Positions 23,645 through 32,612 of a DNA stretch of 64,000 nucleotides are shown in pieces. Below the pieces are notes generated by a model that worked only from the letters and a program-made list of their open reading frames with translations, was not told the DNA's origin and searched no databases. The position numbers and the translations under genes are program-made. Position 1 is the stretch's first letter; every line of letters starts with the position of its first letter. This DNA is from Schlesneria sp. DSM 10557 (GTDB lineage: Bacteria > Planctomycetota > Planctomycetia > Planctomycetales > Planctomycetaceae). The DNA lies in contig NZ_CP124747.1 of NCBI RefSeq assembly GCF_041860085.1, forward strand, positions 1 through 64,000. Reading direction: 5' to 3'.

Positions 23645-26083
23645 ATGTCGCTTTTGCATCCCGCATTATTGTTTGGATTGGGACTGGCTGCAATTCCCAT
23701 CGTGCTTCATCTCCTGTTGCGCGCCAAACCCAAACGGCTGATTTTTCCTGCATTGCGACTCATTCAACAGAACCGTCGACAGAACGTCCGTCGGTTGCAA
23801 TTGCGACATCTCTGGCTGCTTTTGTTGCGAGTGCTCGTCATTGCGATGATCGTCTTCGCACTGACGCGCCCCTCTCTCCCGCCCGCCAACTACGGCTTGA
23901 TCTGGCGCGAGTGGCTCACGTTGCTGCTGGTAGCCGGACTGGCACTGGCGACGTACTTTGCGGTCCTTCATCGCTGGAAGGGCCGGGGCTGGTCGCGGAA
24001 TGAGTGGCTGACTCGGCGTACCTTCCTGCGAGGTGGCCTTGGCACCGCCGTGGTTCTGGGGTTGATGCTGGGGGTCGGCGTCCCCTACGCGCGGCGAGTT
24101 TCAGCTGAAATCAAAGATCCGGTGCCGAAAGTCGCCGATCAGCTTCCCGTGGCCGCAGTGTTACTCTTCGACAACAGCCCGAGTATGAGCTATCGACAGG
24201 GGAACCAGAGCCGACTGCAGGCGGCTCAGCAAATTGCGCGCGATCATCTGAGTCGACTTCCCTCAGGAAGCAAGGTTGCTGTGACGACATCTCATGACAC
24301 AACGGCGCCTGCTTTCTCGCTTGACCTTCAGGCGGCTCGGAGCCGAATCGATGCCACGGAAATCAAGACGACCTCTCTGTCATTAAACGAGCGTCTGAGA
24401 ACCGCGCTGCTGGGGCAGGAGGACGACCGACGTCGCATCACGGGAGAACAGTCGTCCCTTCCAGAAGATAAACGGCAGGATCGATATCTGAGAGAGATTT
24501 ACCTGTTCACGGATCTGACCCGTTCCGCGTGGCGCGAGGAAAGTTCGACTGCGTTGCTGGACGAACTGGAACGGCTCAAGACGGTCGCTGTGTATCTGAT
24601 CGATGTGGGTGAGCCAACGCCGTCCAATGCGGGAATCACCGGGGTGAGGCTGTCCCGCGAAACTGTTCCCGCCGGGGGTCCCCTGCGACTGGAAGTCATG
24701 CTGTCCGCCGTCGGGGCCGTGAAGTCCGATCTGACAGTTGAGTTTCTGGTGGGAGGTCCCGACGGGAAGCTGCTCAAGCGGGGTCAACAGTCCGCCCAAC
24801 TCGAAAAAGGTGTCGAACGGCAACTGACGTTTGAGATTCCCCAGGTTGCTCCCCCCTATCAGCAGGGCGAGCTCCGTATCGTGGGATCTGATCCGTTGGC
24901 CATCGATGACATGGCGAGTTTCACCGTCCGAACGCTGCCCCCTCTGAAGGTGCTTGTCGTCGCTGGATCCAAAGATGCGGCATTCTACTGGCAGTCTGCG
25001 CTCGACTACGTTGCTTCTGCCCGCATCAGTGACTTTCGGACAGAGTTTCGTCCGGTCAGTCAGCTCGGCGGCATCGATTTCAAAACCTTTGACGTGATTT
25101 TTCTGATCAACCTGCCGTCACCGGATCAGGCACTGTGGAAGCGGTTCCAGAGTTATGTCGACGCCGGCGGGGGATTGGGAGTGTTTCTGGGAGCTCCCAG
25201 TTCTGTATTGAGTACTCGCCCCGGTTCCAACCAGATCGATCCAGTTTCATATAACACTTCGGAAGCGCAGAGTCTGCTTCCGGCAAAGCTTGTGGCCGTG
25301 ACGACTGCGGGGGCCAAGCCTCATTACATGGACTTGCGGCAGACGCAGCACGTACTGCTGAAGCGGTTGGAAGAGACAGGTGTATTCGCCGAATTCGGTT
25401 CGATGGAAATTCGCCGTTACTGGAGGGTTGATCCTCACGGTGCTGCGGTGACGGTGGCGCGGTTGGATGGGCAGCAGGGATCACCCGTGTTGTTGGAACG
25501 ACGCGTGGGCCGCGGCCGGGTGATGCTCATGTCGACGTCCGTAGATAACGAGCAGTGGAATGATCTCGTCGGGACGGCGTTCTCGTTTGTGTTTGCCGAT
25601 CAGTTGACTCAGTATCTGGCTCAGCAGGCTTCATTCCGGTCGAATTTTGTCGTCGGTGACGAAGTTGCTCTTCCCCTGGAACGGGAGCAAGCGCCCCAGA
25701 AAATCGTCGTCCGCATGCCCGACTTCAAGCAGCGAACAGAGGATGCGACCGCAGCAGCGGGGATCTTGAATCTGAAGGATCTGACCACGATTGGTTCCTA
25801 CCAGGTCGATTCTGCAGCAGGGCAGCCCGACTTTCACAGCGGATTCAGCATCCGCCTGCCGACCAGCGAAAGCGATTTGCGACGGCTGGAAACGAATGAT
25901 CTGGACTCAATGCTCGGACAAGGGCGTTACGCGGTCAGCCGCGATCCTCTGAGTCTCGTTCGCACAGTCGCCACCGGACGCATGGGGCAGGAAATGTACA
26001 GCTTTGTTGTGGGATTGCTGGTCGCTGTTTTTGCGTTGGAACAGTTCACGGCTACGTATTTCTATCGAACGGATGAAGTCTGA
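23645..26083 (+). CDS. BatA-like membrane protein with VWA domain
   Basis: The 812-residue protein starts with the BatA N-terminal motif MSLLHPALLFGLGLAAIPIV followed by LLLRAKPKRLIFPALRLI, the family signature. Several membrane segments are present in the first 150 residues. A VWA domain has the MIDAS motif DNSPS (176-180) and the later LFTDLT. A long extracytoplasmic part contains a GATase1-like piece (FDVIFLINLPSPDQALWKRF; GGGLGVFLGAPSS). The last helix (MYSFVVGLLVAVFALEQFTA) anchors the C-terminus. ATG 23645 fits the family start; the frame opens upstream. In other planctomycetes such genes accompany MoxR and DUF58 genes; none is adjacent here. Confidence 0.85.
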   Translation: MSLLHPALLFGLGLAAIPIVLHLLLRAKPKRLIFPALRLIQQNRRQNVRRLQLRHLWLLLLRVLVIAMIVFALTRPSLPPANYGLIWREWLTLLLVAGLALATYFAVLHRWKGRGWSRNEWLTRRTFLRGGLGTAVVLGLMLGVGVPYARRVSAEIKDPVPKVADQLPVAAVLLFDNSPSMSYRQGNQSRLQAAQQIARDHLSRLPSGSKVAVTTSHDTTAPAFSLDLQAARSRIDATEIKTTSLSLNERLRTALLGQEDDRRRITGEQSSLPEDKRQDRYLREIYLFTDLTRSAWREESSTALLDELERLKTVAVYLIDVGEPTPSNAGITGVRLSRETVPAGGPLRLEVMLSAVGAVKSDLTVEFLVGGPDGKLLKRGQQSAQLEKGVERQLTFEIPQVAPPYQQGELRIVGSDPLAIDDMASFTVRTLPPLKVLVVAGSKDAAFYWQSALDYVASARISDFRTEFRPVSQLGGIDFKTFDVIFLINLPSPDQALWKRFQSYVDAGGGLGVFLGAPSSVLSTRPGSNQIDPVSYNTSEAQSLLPAKLVAVTTAGAKPHYMDLRQTQHVLLKRLEETGVFAEFGSMEIRRYWRVDPHGAAVTVARLDGQQGSPVLLERRVGRGRVMLMSTSVDNEQWNDLVGTAFSFVFADQLTQYLAQQASFRSNFVVGDEVALPLEREQAPQKIVVRMPDFKQRTEDATAAAGILNLKDLTTIGSYQVDSAAGQPDFHSGFSIRLPTSESDLRRLETNDLDSMLGQGRYAVSRDPLSLVRTVATGRMGQEMYSFVVGLLVAVFALEQFTATYFYRTDEV

Positions 26084-26368
26084 CGAGGGAGACAGGGGCC
26101 TCAAAGCGGGTTTCCCTGTTCCGCGACGCGGACGACGACCTGATAAGGGGGGACGGAACTGGTGCTCCATTCGAGCTTGGCTGTGTCTGATGGACAATGC
26201 GGCGGTTGAGATGGCTGAGAAGACCCAATAGCAGACTGAAATGCAATTCCTGCCGGAGTTGATACGGAATCCCCAATGGCCTCAGTCTTAACGGCGACAA
26301 TTGCGACAATCGATCTTGCTCGCAACTTTTTTTGCGACTATCACCCGTTTCTCCCGTAATTCAAACTC

Positions 26369-26815
26369 ATGTCAAACTTTCGGCAGTCCACCGGAGCCCC
26401 TGTCGGGAACGTCGGTCGAGCGGTTCTGCTCGCCATGGCGCTCGCCCTGTCAATCGGTTTTGGTGCCGCCATTCTGCTGGATCCCGATCCCCGAGGTTTC
26501 GGGACTCATCAGCAGTTTGGGCTGCCTCCATGCACATTTCGACTGTTATTTGGTGTCCCATGTCCCGGCTGTGGAATGACAACCTGTTTTTCTCACTTCG
26601 TCAGAGGTCAGTTCGCGGGTGCGGTTCGCGCCAATGTGGCCGGAACCGTACTGGCCATGGTCTGCGCGTTACTGATTCCTTGGTCGGTCTGGAGCGCTGT
26701 TCGAAGCCGTCTCTGGATGGTGGATGAACCGGTCACTGTGGTCAGTGTGTTGATGCTAACGGTTGGCGGTCTGACGGTTGTGGTATGGATTGCCCGCCTG
26801 CTTCCGCTGATCTGA
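26369..26815 (+). CDS. DUF2752 membrane protein
   Basis: The 148-residue protein has the DUF2752 signature: LPPCTFRLLFGVPCPGCGMT with C65-P-G-C68-G-M-T-T-C73, then HFVRGQFAGAVRANVAGT. Three membrane helices are seen (VLLAMALALSIGFGAAILL, VLAMVCALLIPWSVW, VVSVLMLTVGGLTVVVWIAR). The function of DUF2752 is unknown; the cysteines suggest metal or disulfide chemistry. It stands between the BatA-like gene and the lipoprotein pair, all on the plus strand, with gaps above 100 bp. Confidence 0.85.
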   Translation: MSNFRQSTGAPVGNVGRAVLLAMALALSIGFGAAILLDPDPRGFGTHQQFGLPPCTFRLLFGVPCPGCGMTTCFSHFVRGQFAGAVRANVAGTVLAMVCALLIPWSVWSAVRSRLWMVDEPVTVVSVLMLTVGGLTVVVWIARLLPLI

Positions 26816-26926
26816 GAATGCTCTGTTCAGGGCAAGTTCAAATAGACAACGGGCATTTGCCCTGCAGGAAATCAGTAATCAACGGATCTCGCTTCGGGAA
26901 CGAAGTCATTCGGCGAAGGATCGCAA

Positions 26927-27622
26927 ATGATGAATGAAATCTCGTCCTCTCCAGATCGGCGCGAAGCCCTGAAACGGCTCTGTCTGATCGGCGCAGCAGG
27001 CTCGCTTGTTTCCGTCGCAGGTTGTTCGAAACTGCTGCTCGGCGGCGGCAAGATTCTGTTCGGTGATCCCAAGATCACTTCCGAATTCACGACCCTCACA
27101 CGGATCGACCTCAGCAAAGGCGAACATACGGTCGCGGTGGTCTGTTCGACTCCCGAGTCAGTCGAGTCCAACGCATCGGCACTGAAGCTCGATGTGATCG
27201 ATGGCGTTTCCCGGCGACTCAAGCTGAACGGCGTCAAGATCATCAATCCCGACCGGGTTGCCGACTGGGTGGAAGCCAATGGCGGCATCGGTTCCGATCT
27301 GACGCAATTGGCACAGGACTTCGAAACGGATTACATCGCTTGGATTGATATTCAATCGTTCGGACTGCGTGAACCCAATAGTCAGAACCTGCTGCGGGGC
27401 CAGACGACGGGATTCATTCGTGTTGCGAAAGTCGAAGATGTGAGCGGATGGCGACGGCCCATGATGGCGTACACACGTGAGTTCGCTCTGACCTACCCGC
27501 AGCATCAGCCAATCTCTGAGACCGGTCGATCCATCATCGTGTTTCACAAGGAATATGTGGCGCGACTTTGCGATATGCTCGCCGAACGATTCTACAACCA
27601 CCGACCCGGGAAGAGCTTCTAA
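26927..27622 (+). CDS. lipoprotein with twin-Arg-like signal, paralogue A
   Basis: The signal region SSPDRREALKRLCLIGAAG has RR (11-12) and a hydrophobic stretch, and it ends with the lipobox SVAGC (Cys33), so a Tat-dependent lipoprotein is possible. The mature domain alternates strands and helices: HTVAVVCSTPESV, LDVIDGVSRRLKLNGVKIIN, FETDYIAWIDIQSFGLREPN, LLRGQTTGFIRVAKVEDVSG, YPQHQPISETGRS and YVARLCDMLAERFYNH. Every block has a counterpart in the next gene, so the two are tandem paralogues. Function unknown; anchoring in the outer or inner membrane is inferred. Confidence 0.75.
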   Translation: MMNEISSSPDRREALKRLCLIGAAGSLVSVAGCSKLLLGGGKILFGDPKITSEFTTLTRIDLSKGEHTVAVVCSTPESVESNASALKLDVIDGVSRRLKLNGVKIINPDRVADWVEANGGIGSDLTQLAQDFETDYIAWIDIQSFGLREPNSQNLLRGQTTGFIRVAKVEDVSGWRRPMMAYTREFALTYPQHQPISETGRSIIVFHKEYVARLCDMLAERFYNHRPGKSF

Positions 27623-27914
27623 TTGGGAATTGCTTCAAAGTCGTGCGAACTTTGACTTCATCGTTCAGGTTGGAGTGGCCTACTCGCAGCACCTGTGGAT
27701 CTATCGCTTTTCAGACTGCGACACATTTCCAATTGATTTCAAACCCGTCAACACAAACGCCATGAACAAACTGGAATCGCCGTGCACGTCAGTGCTCGGG
27801 AGTGGTCCGACGAGTTTTTGCTCAGACCACTCAATCGTTCGGTCCCCCGAAAATCGGGGATCGAAGAAACACGATCATTACCGCACGGTCATTTAGTAAC
27901 TCAAAGGCAACCTT

Positions 27915-28583
27915 ATGCGAGCGATCATCAATCGATTACCGACGTTGGTGGCTGCACTACTGCTGTGTTGTGCCGTCAGTGGCTGTAATTACTTCGTTGT
28001 CTTCGGTTACCTGCTTGGCGGTCCTCCCTCGATCGAACCGAAGTTTGATGAAGAAACAAAGGAAAGCATGACCGACAAGGATGTCCGCGTGGCGGTCGTC
28101 TGCTTTGCCCCCAATGACATCAAATACAGCTTTGAAAGCATCGATCACGAGGTGGCTCAATACGTGTCGTGGCAGTTGCACGCCCACAAGATCAAGGTCG
28201 TTCCCCCCGATCTCGTCAAAGGCTGGCTGGAAGAGAACAAGGATTGGGATAAGCCCGAGGAAATCGGAGCCGCTTTCAAGACGACCTACGTCATCTACAT
28301 CGATCTCAACGAGTTTACGCTGTACGAAGAAGGGAGTCCTAACCTGTATCGCGGACGGGCTGAATGTATCGTCAACGTCTGGAAGATGGATGAAGACGAC
28401 CACGCAGAACAGATCTTCAGCGCGGAAAAGACTTCAAAGTACCCCGTGCACCAGCCGGTCAGCTCCAGCGACAAGACTTACATGACGTTCAAGGGTGAAT
28501 ACCTGACACGTCTGAGTGATGAAATCGGTCGATTCTTCTACGAATACTACGTCGCCGATGAAATCGCGACAGCCGGGGGTTGA
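27915..28583 (+). CDS. lipoprotein, paralogue B
   Basis: The signal ends with the lipobox AVSGC (Cys24). The mature protein parallels the preceding gene block by block: VRVAVVCFAPNDIKYSFES, VSWQLHAHKIKVVPPDLVKG, FKTTYVIYIDLNEFTLYEEG, LYRGRAECIVNVWKMDEDDH, YPVHQPVSSSDKTYMTFKGE and YLTRLSDEIGRFFYEYY. The signal differs (no RR), so the copies have diverged at the export step. A strong terminator follows, suggesting the pair ends a transcription unit. Confidence 0.75.
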   Translation: MRAIINRLPTLVAALLLCCAVSGCNYFVVFGYLLGGPPSIEPKFDEETKESMTDKDVRVAVVCFAPNDIKYSFESIDHEVAQYVSWQLHAHKIKVVPPDLVKGWLEENKDWDKPEEIGAAFKTTYVIYIDLNEFTLYEEGSPNLYRGRAECIVNVWKMDEDDHAEQIFSAEKTSKYPVHQPVSSSDKTYMTFKGEYLTRLSDEIGRFFYEYYVADEIATAGG

Positions 28584-28614
28584 TCGACTGCCCCGACCGC
28601 ACATCTGGTACCGA

Positions 28615-28653
28615 GAAAGCAGCCAGGGAAGTTTTCCCGGGCTGCTTTTTATT
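28615..28653 (+). terminator. intrinsic terminator after the lipoprotein pair
   Basis: AAAGCAGCC and GGGCTGCTTTTTA pair with an inner CAGGGAA/TTCCCGG region around a T-rich loop, followed by T. It lies about 30 bp past the stop. Confidence 0.9.
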
Positions 28654-28723
28654 GCGCCTGAACGACGGCGACTTTGCGGTGCCGAACGCAACCGACGATC
28701 GGTCGTTTCACCGTGAACGGGCC

Positions 28724-31507
28724 TCACCGACCCGTCGGTTTGCTTGCGGGGATGGCCGTCATCTCACGGGCGAATTCATCCAGCAGTTTCAGTGTGGCAT
28801 CCCGCTTCTCACGGCGAAGCCACGTGCCGTAAGAAACTCGAACCGCAGGGGCAGGGAGTGGCTTCGCCCACGCCAATCCGTCTCCGCTGATTATCACTGT
28901 GGTCTTGTCCGCGAGAGCCCTCGCACGCAATTGAACTTCTGCTTTTCCCTTCGAGCAGGTCACCAGCACATACTCATCGCTGATGACACCCGATTTTTCT
29001 CGTTTCCATTCCGACTTCGACAGATGTTCCACGAACGAGTCGGCCGCATTGGGGGGCGAGATACCGGGTAGATCATACGTGATCTGTTTTTGATCGGCGT
29101 CAAATTTGACATTCGTTGCTTCTTTCGGGACCGGGATATCCGCCGCTTCAAAAAGCGTCTGCGCCGAGGTGGAAGCTTCGCCGGACTGTTCCTTCAATTG
29201 CCATGAGTTTCTTTCCGCATCGCCAACGATGACTCGCGTTTGTCCTGCGGAGAGCGACTTAAGACGCACAATCACTTCCTGCTGCCCACGCACATAAGGC
29301 AGCCATGCCCTGTCTTCCTCTTTCGCTCTGCCTGTCAGCCGCTTCAACCATCCCTCTCGAGCCATTTCGCGGTCATAGAATTCGATCGATTGATCCAGGT
29401 TCATGGTGGTCGTGGCGACCATCTGCAAGTCGGTGGATGAATCAAATTCGACCCAGCCAGCATCAGGAGGGATCGGCAATGATTTGGGCGTGACCGCAAC
29501 ATTGATCTGAACGGCCAACTGGTCAGCCGCGTCAGCGGGGTATCCAATCATCACCGAAAGCGTGTTTCCGCGATTGAGCAATGAGTACAGACGCAAGTCC
29601 GGTTGCTCAAGACTGGAGGCGTTCAACCGACTGAAGGGTGTCCATCCCTGCTCGTGCAATTTTTTGAGCAACTCGACTTCCAGCTCGGTCATATCCGCTT
29701 TGGAGCGGTACGAAACGAAAGAGAACGAATTCCAGTCACTCGGGGAAGGGATTGCTGAGACCCGCGGCAGTGTGCGAACGTCGAAGTGACCCGCAAAATG
29801 CAGATTGACCGACAATGCCCCCTCCGGTCCGGGTACCTGTCCCGGCTGAAACGCGACGGAAAGTCGACAGTGATCTTTGGTAAAGCTGAGTCCCGGCTGT
29901 GTCTCGTTCGCCTCAGTCGACTCCGTCCAGCCGAACAGGGGTAGCACGTATCGGTAAAACTGCTCGACTTCTTCCTGGGAAGCGGTGACCTGATAAGCGG
30001 CGATTCCAAAGTCGCTCCATTGAGGTATGCCACCGGGAAAGCGGGGGAAGGATCGGATATCGATGACATTCTGTAGCTGAGCGGATGATGCAGGGGTTTG
30101 GCTCTCCGCCGAGATTGCCGCGACTTCAGGAAGCGACAACGGTTCAATTTTCAATATCGTTGCCGACTCGTTCGTTCCCCAGATGCGAACTCGACCGGTC
30201 TCAGACGCAACAATCAGTGCACCTGCGGGATGCCATCTCAAATCTGCCGTCCTGCTACCATTCGCGTCCAGGACCTGCACCGTCTGACCTGTGATGGCGT
30301 CGAAAATCCGCACGGTCGAGTCCTGGTCCACGACAGCAAGTTGTTTCCCATCGGCCGAAAACGCGATCACACGTGGCGCCGCGTCGTGCAGGACCAGCGG
30401 CGAACGTTCTTCTTTGTCGATCTCCCAGAAATGAGTTTTCGAGTCGGCGTCAGCAAATGCGACAATTTTTCGGTCCGGCGACAGGCCGAATGAGGAGTGA
30501 ACAACCGGGCCTGTTGTGAGCAGGGATTTCCGCTCGCCGCTGGGTATGTCCCAGAGGCTGACTTCGCTTCCGGCAATGGCGAGCAAGTCATCGTTGACGA
30601 AGCCAAGGGCCGACAGCTGGCGATCACTGACTTTCAGTTTCTTGACATTTTTCCCCGTGGCAGTCTCCCAGAGCCGTACTTCCCCATCGTAACTGGTTGT
30701 GGCAACCCTCTGCGACGAGGGAGATATCGCCAGTTGCATCAACCGTCCCTCATGTGCGCGGATCGCGGTCGCCTCGGATTGTTCGTCGAGCTTCCAGATG
30801 CGGAGTATCCCTTTGTGATCTCCGGCGGCGAGGAAAGTTCCGTCCGGTGAAATCGCTGCAGAATGGATTGGGCGATTCCCCTCTTCTCCTTTGACCTCGG
30901 CGAGCAGATCAATTGTCGGCTCGGTTTCTGATGTGTTCCAAAGGGTCAGCTTTGCTCCTCCAACGGCGAATCGGCTGCCGTCGGGGCTGAGGGCGATGCA
31001 TTGGACAAGGGGATCCCCAAAACCGTCTCGACACGCAAGCAGACGAAAGGGTGTGCGCTGAACGTGACCCCAGCGTGCGATTTGATCGGCAGAAGGGGGG
31101 GGCAAAGCCTTCTTTTGCGAGGCTGCCTCGGCCACACTCGACCCCGTGACGGGGAGGTTGCTGACTTCCGATCCAGGCGACACGAGCGTGCCATCGGCGA
31201 CTTCGTTTTCCTGGTGGGGCACGGGATCAGGCCCGACGCGCCCCGATTGCTCTTCTTTACTGTTCTCAGCCGTCTTGACAGGAGTGGAACGAGGGGAATC
31301 AGAACCCGTGTTGGCCGTTGATGGGACAGACGCCGGTGCATCCGCTTGAGTTTCGCTCTTGCGTACTTCGGTGGATTGAGAAGTCGGCGCAGCTCCCTGC
31401 GGTACTTCTGTACTGCAGCCCGTCACTCCGAGTACTACACCACAGAGTCCGAACAGACTCAGGAGAACGGCCGCCGGCTGGAGAACGAGAAAATCGCATA
31501 CACGCAT
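28724..31507 (-). CDS. WD40-repeat lipoprotein with repeated C-terminal modules
   Basis: The 927-residue chain starts with a signal ending in the lipobox VTGC (Cys31). A Ser/Thr/Pro linker follows to about residue 165. About seven WD40 blades are seen at about 175-460 (e.g. IHSAAISPDGTFLAAGDHKG, LMQLAISPSSQRVATTSYDG). The last 420 residues hold four diverged copies of a module with an 'F-Y-x(3)-L...GW' core: VEQFYRYVLPLFGWTES, VELLKKLHEQGWTPF, IEFYDREMAREGWLKR and DSFVEHLSKSEWKREK. This combination is not a named architecture that I know. ATG 31507 starts directly at the signal (upstream frame to 31558 unlikely). Confidence 0.8.
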   Translation of the reverse strand: MRVCDFLVLQPAAVLLSLFGLCGVVLGVTGCSTEVPQGAAPTSQSTEVRKSETQADAPASVPSTANTGSDSPRSTPVKTAENSKEEQSGRVGPDPVPHQENEVADGTLVSPGSEVSNLPVTGSSVAEAASQKKALPPPSADQIARWGHVQRTPFRLLACRDGFGDPLVQCIALSPDGSRFAVGGAKLTLWNTSETEPTIDLLAEVKGEEGNRPIHSAAISPDGTFLAAGDHKGILRIWKLDEQSEATAIRAHEGRLMQLAISPSSQRVATTSYDGEVRLWETATGKNVKKLKVSDRQLSALGFVNDDLLAIAGSEVSLWDIPSGERKSLLTTGPVVHSSFGLSPDRKIVAFADADSKTHFWEIDKEERSPLVLHDAAPRVIAFSADGKQLAVVDQDSTVRIFDAITGQTVQVLDANGSRTADLRWHPAGALIVASETGRVRIWGTNESATILKIEPLSLPEVAAISAESQTPASSAQLQNVIDIRSFPRFPGGIPQWSDFGIAAYQVTASQEEVEQFYRYVLPLFGWTESTEANETQPGLSFTKDHCRLSVAFQPGQVPGPEGALSVNLHFAGHFDVRTLPRVSAIPSPSDWNSFSFVSYRSKADMTELEVELLKKLHEQGWTPFSRLNASSLEQPDLRLYSLLNRGNTLSVMIGYPADAADQLAVQINVAVTPKSLPIPPDAGWVEFDSSTDLQMVATTTMNLDQSIEFYDREMAREGWLKRLTGRAKEEDRAWLPYVRGQQEVIVRLKSLSAGQTRVIVGDAERNSWQLKEQSGEASTSAQTLFEAADIPVPKEATNVKFDADQKQITYDLPGISPPNAADSFVEHLSKSEWKREKSGVISDEYVLVTCSKGKAEVQLRARALADKTTVIISGDGLAWAKPLPAPAVRVSYGTWLRREKRDATLKLLDEFAREMTAIPASKPTGR

Positions 31508-31890
31508 CGCAAAACGCCCCTCACCACGGAATGCCACAGACGGCCCCCCCCGAACCAATACTGGTTACGTGCGGGGATGCCTGTCTTACTTGGAAGCGAC
31601 CACATTCAACAACGTTGTCGAGCTGATCACCTTATCGAAGTTCGATGAAATCTTACTTCGGTTGCGAAGCAGATTCTTCTCAGTATGGCTGTCAAACGAA
31701 GGGGTTACGTTGCTTATCGAGAAATCCTGCGGGGGTTGTCGACAAGAATGCGCGTGAGATGCTGGCTTTGACGAGTGGTGGAACTGTTCCTAGAACGTCA
31801 CCTGCTCGTACGATGAGGGCCTATTGGACCCAGGAGATGATCCTAAGGCGAAGACTGACCCTGAATGGATGCGTGAGTCGAGAGTGGAAC
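31508..31890. other. intergenic region upstream of the WD40 lipoprotein gene
   Basis: It holds the WD40 gene's promoter side on the minus strand. Short plus-strand frames are not convincing. No operator recognised. Confidence 0.35.
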
Positions 31891-31934
31891 CAAAGACAAT
31901 GACTCAGTGTATTCACACTGTGTCATTGTCTTTG
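31891..31934 (-). terminator. terminator after the carboxypeptidase-regulatory-like lipoprotein gene
   Basis: CAAAGACAATGAC and GTCATTGTCTTTG form a perfect 13-bp stem, with further inner CAGTG/CACTG pairing. It lies just past the minus-strand gene that ends at 31952, and the arm may also serve plus-strand readthrough. Confidence 0.85.
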
Positions 31935-31951
31935 AGTTGTGCTCGGGCGGG

Positions 31952-32458
31952 TTACCGTCGTGCTGACTTGTTTCCGAGCTTCGTCGGTTGAGCTTTGAGC
32001 GGCGGCAGTTCGAAGTCGAACTGGCCCCCTTCGGGCGGGACTGTGACTTCACAGGCTGGTGCTTTCCCCGTTTCAAATTCGGGTGCTACGAATTGGACTG
32101 CGCCCAGTTCGTTGGGATGCTTCGGATCCTGCTCATCCGATTGGTCAGGGGCAGGGGACCCGTCCGGCATCTGATAAAGTGAAAACATGACTTTGTACTC
32201 GCCCGGTTCCAGTCCGGGCTTTCCTTTGAAGAATTCGATCTTGTATTTCCCCTCGGCGTCTGTCAGTGACTCGCGGCTGTTCAGGTTGGTGCCGGGCTTC
32301 GGGACGAATCGAACCAGTCCTCCTTCGAACGGTTCATCTCCCGCGGTGACTACACCGCTCACGGGGGCGAGTTTCGGGCCAGCGGAACCGCCGCACCCAA
32401 TAGTAAAGACGAGGCTGGCCATACAAGTCCAACGTACGGCCAAGGTTAACGGTGTCAT
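31952..32458 (-). CDS. carboxypeptidase regulatory-like lipoprotein
   Basis: The 168-residue protein has a lipobox FTIGC (Cys22) after a hydrophobic signal. The mature part is a single beta-sandwich: KLAPVSGVVTAGDEPFEGGL, VRFVPKP, SLTDAEGKYKIEFFKGKPGL and EPGEYKVMFSLYQ, closing VTVPPEGGQFDFELPP. This 'xVSGxVtxdGkP' type is extremely common in planctomycetes next to DUF1559 genes, as here. Its role is unknown. It is the second gene of the pair, but a terminator lies in the gap to the DUF1559 gene. Confidence 0.85.
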   Translation of the reverse strand: MTPLTLAVRWTCMASLVFTIGCGGSAGPKLAPVSGVVTAGDEPFEGGLVRFVPKPGTNLNSRESLTDAEGKYKIEFFKGKPGLEPGEYKVMFSLYQMPDGSPAPDQSDEQDPKHPNELGAVQFVAPEFETGKAPACEVTVPPEGGQFDFELPPLKAQPTKLGNKSARR

Positions 32459-32501
32459 TTCCGACTTCTCTCTCGTGGCAGGTCATCGCCTGCAAGGACT
32501 G

Positions 32502-32542
32502 AAAAAAAGGCCGGCCGAAATAGATTGCTATTCAGCCGGCCC
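32502..32542 (-). terminator. intrinsic terminator between DUF1559 and lipoprotein genes
   Basis: Read on the minus strand, GGCCGGCTGAATAG and the complementary TATTTCGGCCGGCC form a stem of about 13 bp with a five-base loop, followed directly by TTTTTTT. It lies in the 155-bp gap between the two genes, so it should lower but perhaps not abolish expression of the distal gene. Confidence 0.9.
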
Positions 32543-32612
32543 AGATCGACGTCACCCACTTTCAATACCGGTCCCAATAGAGACGAGCATCTTTTGTGGT
32601 ACTTCGTTCTAA

